Assembly (NCBI RefSeq): GCF_038502225.1
Contig: NC_091355.1
Location: 11,682,115 to 11,746,114 of the forward strand
Length of the DNA: 64,000 bases
Reading direction: 5' to 3'
From: Cherax quadricarinatus
Taxonomy: Eukaryota > Arthropoda > Malacostraca > Decapoda > Parastacidae
The notes under the pieces were generated by a model, which was not told where the DNA came from, searched no databases, and was given only the letters and a program-made list of their open reading frames with translations. Each line of letters starts with the position of its first letter. Position 1 is the stretch's first letter. The translations under genes were made by a program, and so were the position numbers. Shown here one piece after another: positions 31,697 to 44,728 of this stretch.

Positions 31697-34600
31697 GTGC
31701 TTTATGTTAGGTGAGTGTGTAGGGTGCCTGCACACGTGTGCTTTATGTTAGGTGAGTGTGTAGGGTGCCTGCACACGTGTGCTTTATGTTAGGTGAGTGT
31801 GTAGGGTGCCTGCACACGTGTGCTTTATGTTAGGTGAGTGTGTAGGGTGCCTGCACACGTGTGTTTTATGTTAGGTGAGTGTGTAGGGTGCCTGCACACG
31901 TGTGCTGTATGTTAGGTGAGAGTGTAGGGTGCCTGCACACGTGTGCTTTATGTTAGGTGAGTGTGTAGGGTGCCTGCACACGTGTGCTTTATGTTAGGTG
32001 AGTGTGTAGGGTGCCTGCACACGTGTGTTTTATGTTAGGTGAGAGTGTAGGGTGCCTGCACACGTGTGCTTTATGTTAGGTGAGTGTGTAGGGTGCCTGC
32101 ACACGTGTGTTTTATGTTAGGTGAGAGTGTAGGGTGCCTGCACACGTGTGCTTTATGTTAGGTGAGTGTGTAGGGTGCCTGCACACGTGTGTTTTATGTT
32201 AGGTGAGAGTGTAGGGTGCCTGCACACGTGTGCTTTATGTTAGGTGAGTGTGTAGGGTGCCTGCACACGTGTGTTTTATGTTAGGTGAGAGTGTAGGGTG
32301 CCTGCACACGTGTGCTTTATGTTAGGTGGGTGTGTAGGGTGCCTGCACACGTGTGTTTTATGTTAGGTGAGAGTGTAGGGTGCCTGCACACGTGTGTTTT
32401 ATGTTAGGTGAGAGTGTAGGGTGCCTGCACACGTGTGTTTTATGTTAGGTGAGAGTGTAGGGTGCCTGCACACGTGTGTTTTATGTTAGGTGAGAGTGTA
32501 GGGTGCCTGCACACGTGTGTTTTATGTTAGGTGAGAGTGTAGGGTGCCTGCACACGTGTGTTTTATGTTAGGTGAGAGTGTAGGGTGCCTGCACACGTGT
32601 GTTTTATGTTAGGTGAGTGTGTAGGGTGCCTGCACACGTGTGTTTTATGTTAGGTGAGAGTGTAGGGTGCCTGCACACGTGTGTTTTATGTTAGGTGAGT
32701 GTGTAGGGTGCCTGCACACGTGTGCTTTATGTTAGGTGAGAGTGTAGGGTGCCTGCACACGTGTGTTTTATGTTAGGTGAGAGTGTAGGGTGCCTGCACA
32801 CGTGTGCTTTATGTTAGGTGAGAGTGTAGGGTGCCTGCACACGTGTGTTTTATGTTAGGTGAGAGTGTAGGGTGCCTGCACACGTGTGTTTTATGTTAGG
32901 TGAGAGTGTAGGGTGCCTGCACACGTGTGTTTTATGTTAGGTGAGAGTGTAGGGTGCCTGCACACGTGTGTTTTATGTTAGGTGAGAGTGTAGGGTGCCT
33001 GCACACGTGTGTTTTATGTTAGGTGAGAGTGTAGGGTGCCTGCACACGTGTGTTTTATGTTAGGTGAGAGTGTAGGGTGCCTGCACACGTGTGTTTTATG
33101 TTAGGTGAGAGTGTAGGGTGCCTGCACACGTGTGTTTTATGTTAGGTGAGAGTGTAGGGTGCCTGCACACGTGTGTTTTATGTTAGGTGAGAGTGTAGGG
33201 TGCCTGCACGCGCGCACACGTGTGCTTTATGTTAGGTGGGTGTGTAGGGTGCCTGCACACGTGTGTTTTATGTTAGGTGAGTGTGTAGGGTGCCTGCACA
33301 CGTGTGCTTTATGTTAGGTGGGTGTGTAGGGTGCCTACACACGTGTGTTTTATGTTAGGTGGGTGTGTAGGGTGCCTGCACACGTGTGTTTTATGTTAGG
33401 TGAGTGTGTAGGGTGCCTGCACACGTGTGTTTTATGTTAGGTGAGTGTGTAGGGTGCCTGCACACGTGTGTTTTATGTTAGGTGAGAGTGTAGGGTGCCT
33501 GCACACGTGTGTTTTATGTTAGGTGAGTGTGTAGGGTGCCTGCACACGTGTGCTTTATGTTAGGTGGGTGTGTAGGGTGCCTGCACACGTGTGCTTTATG
33601 TTAGGTGAGTATGTAGGGTGCCTGCACGCGCGCACACGTGTGCTTTATGTTAGGTGAGTGTGTAGGGTGCCTGCACGCGCGCACACGTGTGCTTTATGTT
33701 AGGTGAGTGTGTAGGGTGCCTGCACACGTGTGCTTTATGTTAGGTGAATGTGTAGGGTGCCTGCACACGTGTGTTTTATGTTAGGTGAGTGTGTAGGGTG
33801 CCTGCACACGTGTGCTTTATGTTAGGTGAGTGTGTAGGGTGCCTGCACACTTGTGTTTTATGTTAGGTGAGAGTGTAGGGTGCCTGCACACGTGTGCTTT
33901 ATGTTAGGTGAGTGTGTAGGGTGCCTGCACACGTGTGCTTTATGTTAGGTGAGTGTGTAGGGTGCCTGCACACGTGTGCTTTATGTTAGGTGAGTGTGTA
34001 GGGTGCCTGCACACGTGTGCTTTATGTTAGGTGAGTGTGTAGGGTGCCTGCACACGTGTGCGTTAGGTGGGTGTGTAGGGTGCGCACACGTGTGCTTTAT
34101 GTTAGGTGTGTGTGTAGGGTGCCTGCACACGTGTGTTTTATGTTAGGTGAGAGTGTAGGGTGCCTGCACACGTGTGCTTTATGTTAGGTGGGTGTGTAGT
34201 GTGTGTGCTTTATGGGTGGGTGTGTATGCACACGTGTGCTTTATGTTAGGTGAGTGTGTAGGGTGCCTGCACGCGCGCACACGTGTGCTTTATGTTAGGT
34301 GAGTGGGTAGGGTGCCTGCACACGTGTGCTTTATGTTAGGTGAGTATGTAGGGTGCCTGCACACGTGTGTTTTATGTTAGGTGAGAGTGTAGGGTGCCTG
34401 CACACGTGTGTTTTATGTTAGGTGAGAGTGTAGGGTGCCTGCACACGTGTGTTTTATGTTAGGTGAGAGTGTAGGGTGCCTGCACACGTGTGTTTTATGT
34501 TAGGTGAGAGTGTAGGGTGCCTGCACACGTGTGTTTTATGTTAGGTGAGAGTGTAGGGTGCCTGCACACGTGTGTTTTATGTTAGGTGAGAGTGTAGGGT

Positions 34601-35600
34601 GCCTGCACACGTGTGTTTTATGTGAGGTGAGAGTGTAGGGTGCCTGCACACGTGTGTTTTATGTTAGGTGTAGTGTGTAGGGTGCCTGCACACGCCTGCA
34701 CACGTGTGTTTTATGTTAGGTGAGAGTGTAGGGTGCCTGCACACGTGTGCTTTATGTTAGGTGAGTGTGTAGGGTGCCTGCACACGTGTGTTTTATGTTA
34801 GGTGAGAGTGTAGGTTGCCTGCACACGTGTGTTAGGTGAGAGTGTAGGGTGCCTGCACACGTGTATGTTAGGTGAGTGTAGGGTGCCTGCACACGTGGTG
34901 TTAGGTGAGTGTGTAGGGTGCCTGCACACGTGTGCTTTATGTTAGGTGAGTATGTAGGGTGCCTGCACACGTGTGTTTTATGTTAGGTGAGTGTGTAGGG
35001 TGCCTGCACACGTGTGTTTTATGTTAGGTGAGGGTGCCTGCACACGTGTGCTTTATGTTAGGTGAGTGTGTAGGGTGCCTGCACACGTGTGTTTTATGTT
35101 AGGTGAGTGTGTAGGGTGCCTGCACACGTGTGTTTTATGTTAGGTGAGAGTGTAGGGTGCCTGCACACGTGTGTTTTATGTTAGGTGAGAGTGTAGGGTG
35201 CCTGCACACGTGTGTTTTATGTTAGGTGAGAGTGTAGGGTGCCTGCACACGTGCACACGTGTGATTTATGTTAGGTGAGAGTGTAGGGTGCCTGCACACG
35301 TGTGTTTTATGTTAGGTGAGTGTGTAGGGTGCCTGCACACGTGTGCTTTATGTTAGGTGAGTGGGTAGGGTGCCTGCACACGTGTGCTTTATGTTAGGTG
35401 AGTGTGTAGGGTGCCTGCACACGTGTGCTTTATGTTAGGTGAGTGGGTAGGGTGCCTGCACACGTGTGCTTTATGTTAGGTGAGTGTGTAGGGTGCCTGC
35501 ACGCGCGCACACGTGTGCTTTATGTTAGGTGAGTGTGTAGGGTGCCTGCACGCGCGCACACGTGTGCTTTATGTTAGGTGAGTGTGTAGGGTGCCTGCAC
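31697..35600. repeat. 41-bp minisatellite, about 95 copies
   Basis: Unit TGCTTTATGTTAGGTGAGTG plus TGTAGGGTGCCTGCACACGTG; sub-variants GCTTTAT/GTTTTAT and GAGTGTG/GAGAGTG fall in blocks. CGCGCGCACA insertions occur near 33210, 33628, 33676, 34270, 35500 and 35550. Short units cluster at 34060-34250 and 34830-35040. Most units contain TTAGGTGAG. Confidence 0.98.
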
Positions 35601-35671
35601 GCACGCACACATGTACACACACACACACACACACACACGTACTTTATGTTTGATGAGTGTGTAGGGTGCCT

Positions 35672-35716
<45 letters not shown>

Positions 35717-35774
35717 AGTACTGTTACTGATAGCTAAGAACACTAGCGTACTTAGCCTCACCACACATTTAGAC
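35601..35774. repeat. (CA)n microsatellites at the junction of two arrays
   Basis: CA runs at about 35615-35637 and 35683-35713 separated by one diverged 41-bp unit. Confidence 0.93.
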
Positions 35775-38700
35775 AAACCCAGCCTTGACTACCTCAGTAA
35801 TCCGAGATAGGTTATGCCAGCATCACATAAACCCAGCCTTGACTACCTCAGTAATCCGAGATAGGTTATGCCAGCATCACATAAACCCAGCCTTGACTAC
35901 CTCAGTGATCCGAGATAGGTTATGCCAGCATCACATAAACCCAGCCTTAACTACCTCAGTAATCCGAGATAGGTTATGCCAGCATCACATAAACCCAGCA
36001 TTGACTACCTCAGTGATCCGAGATAGGTTATGCCAGCATCACATAAACCCAGCCTTAACTACCTCAGTGATCCGAGATAGGTTATGCCAGCATCACATAA
36101 ACCCAGCCTTGACTACCTCAGTGATCCGAGATAGGTTATGCCAGCATCACATAAACCCAGCCTTGACTACCTCAGTGATCCGAGATAAGTTATGCCAGCA
36201 TCACATAAACCCAGCCTTGACTACCTCGGTGATCCGAGATAGGTTATGCCAGCATCACATAAACCCAGCCTTGACTACCTCAGTGATCCGAGATAAGTTA
36301 TGCCAGCATCACATAAACCCAGCCTTGACTGCCTCGGTGATCCGAGATAGGTTATGCCAGCATCACATAAACCCAGCCTTGACTACCTCAGTAATCCGAG
36401 ATAGGTTATGCCAGCATCACATAAACCCAGCCTTGACTACCTCAGTGATACGAGATAGGTTATGCCAGCATCACATAAACCCAGCCTTGACTACCTCAGT
36501 GATCCGAGATAAGTTATGCCAGCATCACATAAACCCAGCCTTGACTACCTCGGTGATCCGAGATAGGTTATGCCAGCATCACATAAACCCAGCCCTGACT
36601 ACCTCGGTGATCCGAGATAGGTTATGCCAGCATCACATAAACCCAGCCTTGACTACCTCAGTAATCCGAGATAAGTTATGCCAGCATCACATAAACCCAG
36701 CCTTGACTACCTCAGTGATCCGAGATAGTTTATGCCAGCATCACATAAACCCAGCCTTGACTACCTCAGTGATCCGAGATAAGTTATGCCAACATCACAT
36801 AAACCCAGCCTTGACTACCTCAGTGATCCGAGATAGGTTATGCCAGCATCACATAAACCCAGCCTTGACTACCTCAGTGATCCGAGATAAGTTATGCCAG
36901 CATCACATAAACCCAGCCTTGACTACCTCAGTAATCCGAGATAAGTTATGCCAGCATCACATAAACCCAGCCTTGACTACCTCAGTGATCCGAGATAGGT
37001 TATGCCAGCATCACATAAACCCAGCCTTGACTACCTCAGTAATCCGAGATAAGTTATGCCAGCATCACATAAACCCAGCCTTGACTACCTCGGTGATCCG
37101 AGATAGGTTATGCCAGCATCACATAAACCCAGCCTTGACTACGTCGGTGATCCGAGATAAGTTATGCCAGCATCACATAAACCCAGCCTTGACTACCTCA
37201 GTGATCCGAGATAAGTTATGCCAGCATCACATAAACCCAGCCTTGACTACCTCAGTGATCCGAGATAAGTTATGCCAGCATCACATAAACCCAGCCTTGA
37301 CTACCTCAGTGATCCGATATAAGTTATGCCAGCATCACATAAACCCAGCCTTGACTACCTCAGTGATCGGAGATAAGTTATGCCAGCATCACATAAACCC
37401 AGCCTTGACTACCTCAGTGATCCGAGATAAGTTATGCCAGCATCACATAAACCCAGCCTTGACTACCTCAGTGATCCGATATAAGTTATGCCAGCATCAC
37501 ATAAACCCAGCATTGACTACCTCAGTGATCCGAGATAAGTTATGCCAGCATCACATAAACCCAGCCTTGACTACCTCAGTAATCCGAGATAAGTTATGCC
37601 AGCATCACATAAACCCAGCCTTGACTACCTCAGTGATCCGAGATAGGTTATGCCAGCATCACATAAACCCAGCCTTGACTACCTCGGTGATCCGAGATAG
37701 GTTATGCCAGCATCACATAAACCCAGCCTTGACCACCTCAGTGATCCGAGATAAGTTATGCCAGCATCACATAAACCCAGCCTTGACTACCTCAGTAATC
37801 CGAGATAAGTTATGCCAGCATCACATAAACCCAGCCTTGACTACCTCGGTGATCCGAGATAGGTTATGCCAGCATCACATAAACCCAACCTTGACTACCT
37901 CAGTGATCCGAGATAGATTATGCCAGCATCACATAAACCCAGCCTTGACTACCTCAGTGATCCGAGATAAGTTATGCCAGCATCACATAAACCCAGCCTT
38001 GACTATCTCAGTGATCCGATATAAGTTATGCCAGCATCACATAAACCCAGCCTTGACTACCTCAGTGATCCGAGATAGGTTATGCCAGCATCACATAAAC
38101 CCAGCCTTGACTACCTCAGTGATCCGAGATAGGTTATGCCAGCATCACATAAACCCAGCCTTGACTACCTCAGTGATCCGAGATAGGTTATGCCAGCATC
38201 ACATAAACCCAGCCTTGACTACCTCAGTGATCCGAGATAGGTTATGCCAGCATCACATAAACCCAGCCTTGACTACCTCAGTGATCCGAGATAGGTTATG
38301 CCAGCATCACATAAACCCAGCCTTGACTACCTCAGTGATCCGAGATAGGTTATGCCAGCATCACATAAACCCAGCCTTGACTACCTCGGTGATCCGAGAT
38401 AGGTTATGCCAGCATCACATAAACCCAGCCTTGACTACCTCAGTGATCCGAGATAAGTTATGCCAGCATCACATAAACCCAGCCTTGACTACCTCGGTGA
38501 TCCGAGATAGGTTATGCCAGCATCACATAAACCCAGCCTTGACTACCTCGGTGATCCGAGATAGGTTATGCCAGCATCACATAAACCCAGCCTTGACTAC
38601 CTCAGTGATCCGAGATAGGTTATGCCAGCATCACATAAACCCAGCCTTGACTACCTCAGTAATCCGAGATAGGTTATGCCAGCATCACATAAACCCAGCC

Positions 38701-39348
38701 TTGACTACCTCAGTGATCCGAGATAGTTTATGCCAGCATCACATAAACCCAGCCTTGACTACCTCAGTGATCCGAGATAGGTTATGCCAGCATCACATAA
38801 ACCCAGCCTTGACTACCTCAGTAATCCGAGATAGGTTATGCCAGCATCACATAAACCCAGCCTTGACTACCTCAGTGATCCGAGATAGGTTATGCCAGCA
38901 TCACATAAACCCAGCCTTGACTACCTCAGTGATCCGAGATAGGTTATGCCAGCATCACATAAACCCAGCCTTGACTACCTCAGTGATCCGAGATAGGTTA
39001 TGCCAGCATCACATAAACCCAGCCTTGACTACCTCAGTGATCCGAGATAGGTTATGCCAGCATCACATAAACCCAGCCTTGACTACCTCAGTGATCCGAG
39101 ATAGGTTATGCCAGCATCACATAAACCCAGCCTTGACTACCTCAGTGATCCGAGATAGGTTATGCCAGCATCACATAAACCCAGCCTTGACTACCTCAGT
39201 GATCCGAGATAGGTTATGCCAGCATCACATAAACCCAGCCTTGACTACCTCAGTGATCCGAGATAGGTTATGCCAGCATCACATGAACCCAGCCTTGACT
39301 ACCTCAGTGATCCGAGATAGGTTATGCCAGCATCACATAAACCCAGCC
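35775..39348. repeat. 54-bp minisatellite, about 66 copies
   Basis: Unit AACCCAGCCTTGACTACCTC, AGTGATCCGAGATAGGTTAT, GCCAGCATCACATA. No unit changes length, so the frame stays open for 1196 codons (TTSVIRDRLCQHHINPAL repeated). Length is conserved and substitutions are few (GTGATC/GTAATC, ATAGG/ATAAG, CTCAG/CTCGG). I see no promoter, splice signals or non-repeat coding sequence attached, and do not call it a gene. About 50 units carry CTACCTCA. Confidence 0.97.
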
Positions 39349-39530
39349 CTCTTTATCTCAACACATGCAAAATGAATAATATATAAGGTTGTATTGTAGT
39401 GTTGATAATCCTAAGTCAGAAGAGGTATCATGGAGAACCTAACTCATGCAAATTATACATCTCAGTTTCTTATATTAATCTTCAATAATAACTCATATGA
39501 AGACAAACTCAGAGGATTAATTTGTCTGTA

Positions 39531-39575
<45 letters not shown>

Positions 39576-40435
39576 GTGGAGCAGTCACGCGGTTTGAGCT
39601 CGTGTTTTGGTGGTAATTTCTGACTGTGCCATAAGGAATAGAGTGTGGGATATAGGCGTGTGCACGCATAAGAGCGAATATAATCACTTAAGCCCCGAAA
39701 AAAGGAAATATAAGTGAACACAGAAAAGCAATTTAGTAAATAGTGACAGTTACTATGTGGGGGCCGTTGGAAGGGTGAACGGTTGTGTCAGGCCTAAATA
39801 GTGTTGCCATAATAACGCAGTGGGGTATTTGAAGAATAAGTGCGACTCAAGATCAGGGAGATAAGAGATATGTATAGATGTGTCAGTAAATACAGTGAGT
39901 GAAAAAAAAATAGATGAGCTAGAGACTACAGTGCCTACAGGAAGTTAGTGGAAAAATTACCGAGAAGCATCAAGCTTTTTGAACTACTGGGACGGACGAC
40001 AACATTACTCCACTGCCAGCCGCAAGTAATATTCACCTAGTTTGAGTTGCATGGGGTCAGCACCAGTCTCTAGCTGGAAATTGGGGGTCACTCTCCTTGA
40101 GCTATCAAAATTAGAATAAGCAGCATTTACTGGCATTTAATAGAATTTATTGAGGTTTAAGAGAGTTAAGCAGTTAATGATAGATAGCCTAGTATGAGAG
40201 GTAGCCTAGCGAATCCTAGCATACAGAATTGAACATAATTTTAGGCACAAGACAGTACAGTGTTAACCAAGAGATTGGGTACATATGCAAAACATTACAT
40301 ACGAGGGAAATAAGGACTGCTTACATAAATGCACACATACACACACACTAGGTGAGAACAGGATCTGCTGTTAGGCACTTGAATAGCTGTAGCACACACA
40401 CACACACACACACATACAGGATTTCACACCTTTAT
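39349..40435. other. no recognised gene; (CA)n runs and an old LINE tail relic
   Basis: (CA)n at 39533-39572 and 40394-40414. On the minus strand, 40028-40110 is a diverged LINE 3' UTR (TTCACCTAGTTTGAG, GGGTCACTCTCCTTGAG). Confidence 0.5.
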
Positions 40436-40439
40436 GTGA

Positions 40440-40806
40440 ATTGACCCTCTAACCCTTCCTTCTCTCTCCATCTCTTTGTCTTTTTTCCTCTCTTCCTCTC
40501 TCTCTTACTCTTTCTGTCTCTTCCTCTCTCTTACTCTTTGTCTCCCTCTCTATTCCTCTCTCTTCCTCTCTCCCTTTCTCTTTCTTCCTCTCTCTTTTTC
40601 TCTCTCTTCCTCTTTTTTTTCTCTCTTCTTCTCTCTTCCTCTCTCTTCCTCTCTTTCTCTCTCTCTCTCTCTCTTTTCCCTTCTCACTCTCTCCCCTCTC
40701 TATCTTTCCCTTCTCTCCTTCTCTCTTTCTTTCACTCTCTCCCCCTTTTCCTTTTCACTCTCCCCCTCTCTCTCCTTCTACCTTTCCCCTCTCTCTTTCT
40801 CTTAAA
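40440..40806. repeat. (TC)n-rich pyrimidine tract
   Basis: Almost pure C/T for about 360 bp, ending at the LINE ORF1 start. The Leu/Ser/Phe-rich frames across it are artefacts. Confidence 0.95.
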
Positions 40807-40813
40807 AAAAAAA

Positions 40814-41680
40814 ATGGTTGGGACCCGTAGGAATCAGGGATCAGATGACAATGGTATTGGTAGGGAGGAATGGATGGAGGAGCAGTGGAAAAGGATGGAG
40901 CAAGAATGGGAGAGAAAATTAGGAGAGCTTTCTGAAAAAATGGAGAAAGAGCTCTCTGCGAAATGGGAAAAGAGGTTGGAGAAGGAGACGAAGAAATGGG
41001 AGGCACAAGTCGAAACTGCAGTAGATAGGGTAAGGGTCCTAGAGTTTGAGGTAAACAGGCTGAAGCAAGTCTCAGGGGCAGTGACCAGAAAAGACACAGC
41101 ATATGAAGCTGAGAGGATGAACAGGAAGATATGAATTATGCTAAGGTCATATCAGCCTGCAAAGAAGGGTCACGGAGTAAAAGGAAAGAGCAGCTGGGTG
41201 CAGATAGAGATGGAGATAAGTCGAATGCTGAGGCACAACCATGCTACCAAGAGCCACTGGAAAAAATCAAGGGAGAAAATGACCATATACAAACAGGAAC
41301 CAGAGTCACAGAGGGAGAGGCAATGGGAGGAGGAAAGGGCAAAATCAGTGTTTATCCATGGGCTTCGGGAGAGAGAGGAAAAGACACACACTGAAAGACG
41401 GCAGGAAGAAAGGAGATTGAGAAAATCATCACGGAAATAGGGGGAGAAGACATGGACGAGATTGTAAATTTTCAGAGAATAGGGGGGTACGTGTAGGGGA
41501 GAAACCGACCGATCAAGCTGATTCTCAGGACAGAAACAGTGAGGAACAGGATCCTCCAAGAGAAACCAAGGTTGAAAAACTCGGAAGAGTACAAGGTGTT
41601 CCTAGACAGAGACAGAACACAGAGAGACAGCAGCTGAGGGAGAGGACAAAAAAGCGAAAGGAGATAGGAAAGGAAACAAG
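40814..41680 (+). pseudogene. LINE ORF1-like protein (broken)
   Basis: ATG at 40814 begins a 106-codon frame ending at 41134. It is highly charged with heptad-like spacing (EEQWKRMEQEWERKLGELSE, then KMEKELSAKW), so a coiled coil of about 60 residues is likely. The next blocks continue in other frames: an Arg/Lys-rich part, then SVFIHGLREREEKT (about 41348-41390), then about 41500-41640 a region with TARNRILQEK-like codons. The same order (FVHGL, FRRIGG, TARNRILQEK, FLDRDRT) is found on the minus strand at 59.1-59.6 kb. At least three frame changes. ORF1 of such LINEs is usually an RNA-binding chaperone, but I cannot see a zinc knuckle. Confidence 0.7.
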
Positions 41681-41681
41681 G

Positions 41682-44600
41682 ATGGAACCAGCAGAGTTCA
41701 GTCAGAGCAGAACAGAGAAGCAAGGGCAAGCAAACACAAATATCCTCAGAACCCCACAACCTATCACACCATCCCAACACAAACTACAGTCCATACCCAC
41801 AGCTTCCACACAACCCCCAATCATAGAATCCCACAGTATGCTACCAGGTCTTCCACCCCCACAGGCCCCCCAAACCACAGTATTGGAAAGGAAACTGAAG
41901 GTATGGTACACAAACGCTGATGGAATAACAAACAAGTGGGAGGAGTGGCACGAAAGAGTCAGAGACATCACCGGACATCATAGTGCTCACAGAAACCAAG
42001 CTTACAGGTATGATAACAGATGCCATCTTTCCAACGGGATACCAGATCCTGAGGAAAGACAGAAGGAACAGGGGGGGGGGTGGAGGAGTGGCACTGCTGA
42101 TCAAACACCGATGGAATTTTGATGAGCTGGAGAGAGGAGACAGTGGAGAAGAAAGCGATTACATAGCGGGAATGCTTCACTCTGGAGGTCCCAAGGTGGT
42201 AATTGCAGTGATGTATAACCCACCACAGAACAGCAGGAGACCAGGACATGAGTATGACGAGAGCAATAGAGCGATGGTTGACACACTGGCTGCAGGGGCC
42301 AGAAGAGCTCATGCATGCAGGGCAAAGCTCCTGATCATGGGCGACTTTAACCACAAGGAGATCGACTGGGAGAACTTGGAGCCACATGGGGGCCAAGATA
42401 CATGGAGGGCTAAGATGATGGAGGTGGTACTGGAAAACTTCATGTACCAACACGTAAGGGACACTACAAGAGAGAAAGGAGAGGATGAGCCAGCCAGACT
42501 GGACTTAGTATTCACCTTGAGCAGTGCAGATATTGAGGACATCACATATGAAAGACTCCTTGGGGCCAGCGATCATGTGGTTTTGAGCTTCGAATACACA
42601 GTAGAGCTACAAGTGGAGGGGGACAAATGAAACCAAACTACAGGAAAGGGGACTACACGGGAATGAGGAACTTCCTGAACGAGGTTCAGTGGGACAGAGA
42701 ACTGACAGGGAAGCCAGTTAATGAGATGATGGAATATGTAGCAACAATGTGCAAGGAGGCTGAAGAGAGGTTTGTACCCAAGGGAAACAGGGATATTGAA
42801 AAAGCCAGGATGAGCCCATAGTTCACCCAAAGGTGCAAGGAGGCAAAAACCAAGTGTGGTAGGGAATGGAAGAAATATAGAAGGCAAAGGACCCAGGAGA
42901 ATAAGGAGAGCAGTCGTAGTGCCAGAAACGAATATTCACAGATAAGAAGGGAGGCCTAACGACAATATGAAAACGACATAGCAGCGAAAGCCAAATCTGA
43001 CCCGAAGCTGTTATACAGCCACATCAGGAGGAAAACAACAGTCAAGGACCAGGTAATCAGGCTAAGGAAGGAAGGAGGAGAGACAACAAGAAATGACCGT
43101 GAAGTATGTGAGGAACTCAACAAGAGATTCAAAGAAGTGTTCACAGAGGAGACAGAAGGGGCTCCAGAGGGACGGAGAGGTGTGGCACATCACCAGGTGC
43201 TGGACACGGTACACACAACCGAGGAAGAAGTGAAGAGGCTTCTGAGTGAGCTAAATACCTCAAAGGCAATGGGGCCAGATAACATCTCTCCATGGGTCCA
43301 GAGAGAGGGAGCAGAGGCGCTATGTGTACCCCTAACAACAATATTCAATACATCTATCGAAACAGGGAGATTGCCCGAGGCATGAAAGACAGCAAATGTA
43401 GTCCCAATCTTTAAAAAAGGAGACAGTCATGAAGCACTGAACTATAGACTAGTGTCACTGACATGTATAGTATGCAAAGTCACGGAGAAGATTGTCAGGA
43501 GAAGAGTGATGGAACTCCTAGAAATGAATGATCTCATCAACAGCACCCAACATGGTTTCAGGGACGGGAAATCCTGTGTCACAAACCTACTGGAGTTCTA
43601 TGACAAGGTGACAGCAGTAAGACAAGAGAGAGAGGGGTGGGTGGATTGCATTTTCTTGGACTGCAAGAAGGCGTTTGACACAGTACCACACAAGAGATAA
43701 GTGTAAAAACTGGAGGACCAAGCAGGGATAACAGGGAAGGCACTACAATGGTTCAGGGAATATTTGTTAGGAAGACAGCAGCGAGTAATGGTACGTGGCG
43801 AGGTGTCAAAGTGGGCACCTGTGACCAGCGGGGTCCCACATGGGTCAGTCCTAGGACCAGTGCTGTTTCTGGTATTTGTAAACGACATGACAGAAGGAAT
43901 AAACTCTGAGGTGTCACTGTTTGCAGATGACGTGAAGTTGATGAGAAGAATTCATTCGATCGAAGACCAGGCAGAACTACAAAGGGATCTGGACAGGCTG
44001 CAGACCTGGTCCAGCAATTGGCTCCTGGAGTTCAATCCCACCAAGTGCAAAGTCATGAAGATTGGGGAAGGGCAAAGAAGACCGCAGACGGAGTACAGTC
44101 TAGGGGGGCCAGAGACTACAAACCTCACTCAAGGAAAAAGATCTTGGGGCGAGTATAACACCAGGCACATCTCCTGAAGCGCACATCAATCAAATAACTG
44201 CTGCAGCATATGGGCGCCTAGCAAACCTCAGAACAGCATTCCGACATCTTAATAAGGAATCGTTCAGGACCCTGTACACCGTGTACGTTAGGCCCATATT
44301 GGAGTATGCGGCACCAGTTTGGAACCCACACCTAGCCAAGCACGTAAAGAAACTAGAGAAAGTGCAAAGGTTTGCCACAAGACTAGTTCCTGAGCTAAGA
44401 GGCATGTCCTACGAGGAAAGGTTAAGGGAAATCAACCTGACGACACTGGAGGGCAGGAGAGATAGGGGGGACATGATAACGACTTATAAAATACTGAGAG
44501 GAATTGACAAGGTGGACAAAGACAGGATGTTCCAGAGATTGGACACAGCAACACGGGGACACAGTTGGAAGTTGAAGACACAGATCAATCACAGGGATGT

Positions 44601-44728
44601 TAGGAAGTATTTCTTCAGCCACAGAGTAGTCAGTGGAATAGTTTGGGAAGCGATGTAGTGGAGGCAGGATCCATACATAGCTTTAAGCAGAGGTACGATA
44701 AAGCTCATGGTTCGGGGAGAGTGACCTA
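41682..44728 (+). pseudogene. LINE ORF2: endonuclease-reverse transcriptase (broken)
   Basis: Endonuclease: KVWYTNADGI (about 41900), TETKLT (about 41984), LLIMGDFNH (about 42329) and GASDHVVL (about 42567), the APE-type signature blocks. RT: GPDNIS (about 43272), VVPIFKKGD, QHGFRDGKSC, motif A CIFLDCKKAFD, motif B SGVPHGSVLGPVLF (Gln replaced by His), motif C FADDVKLM with both Asp kept. C-terminal region: YVRPILEYAAPVWNPH (about 44284) to KYFFSHRVV. Defects I can place: frame changes near 41970, 42627, about 44110 and about 44630; in-frame stops at 42819, 42957, 43383, 43698 and 43704. These make it a pseudogene. Confidence 0.92.

Noticed and set aside
31697..35600. Origin of the 41-bp array from the LINE tail (both contain TAGGTGAGT)
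   Set aside because: Shared text is only about 9 bases, and the adjacent LINE fragment is in the opposite orientation.
31697..39348. CRISPR-like array (regular direct repeats)
   Set aside because: There are no unique spacers; units are contiguous, and the DNA is eukaryotic.
35775..39348. miR-2-like text ATCACA...CCAGCCTTGA in the 54-bp unit
   Set aside because: Only a 6-base match to the miRNA start and no hairpin precursor; commonplace by chance.
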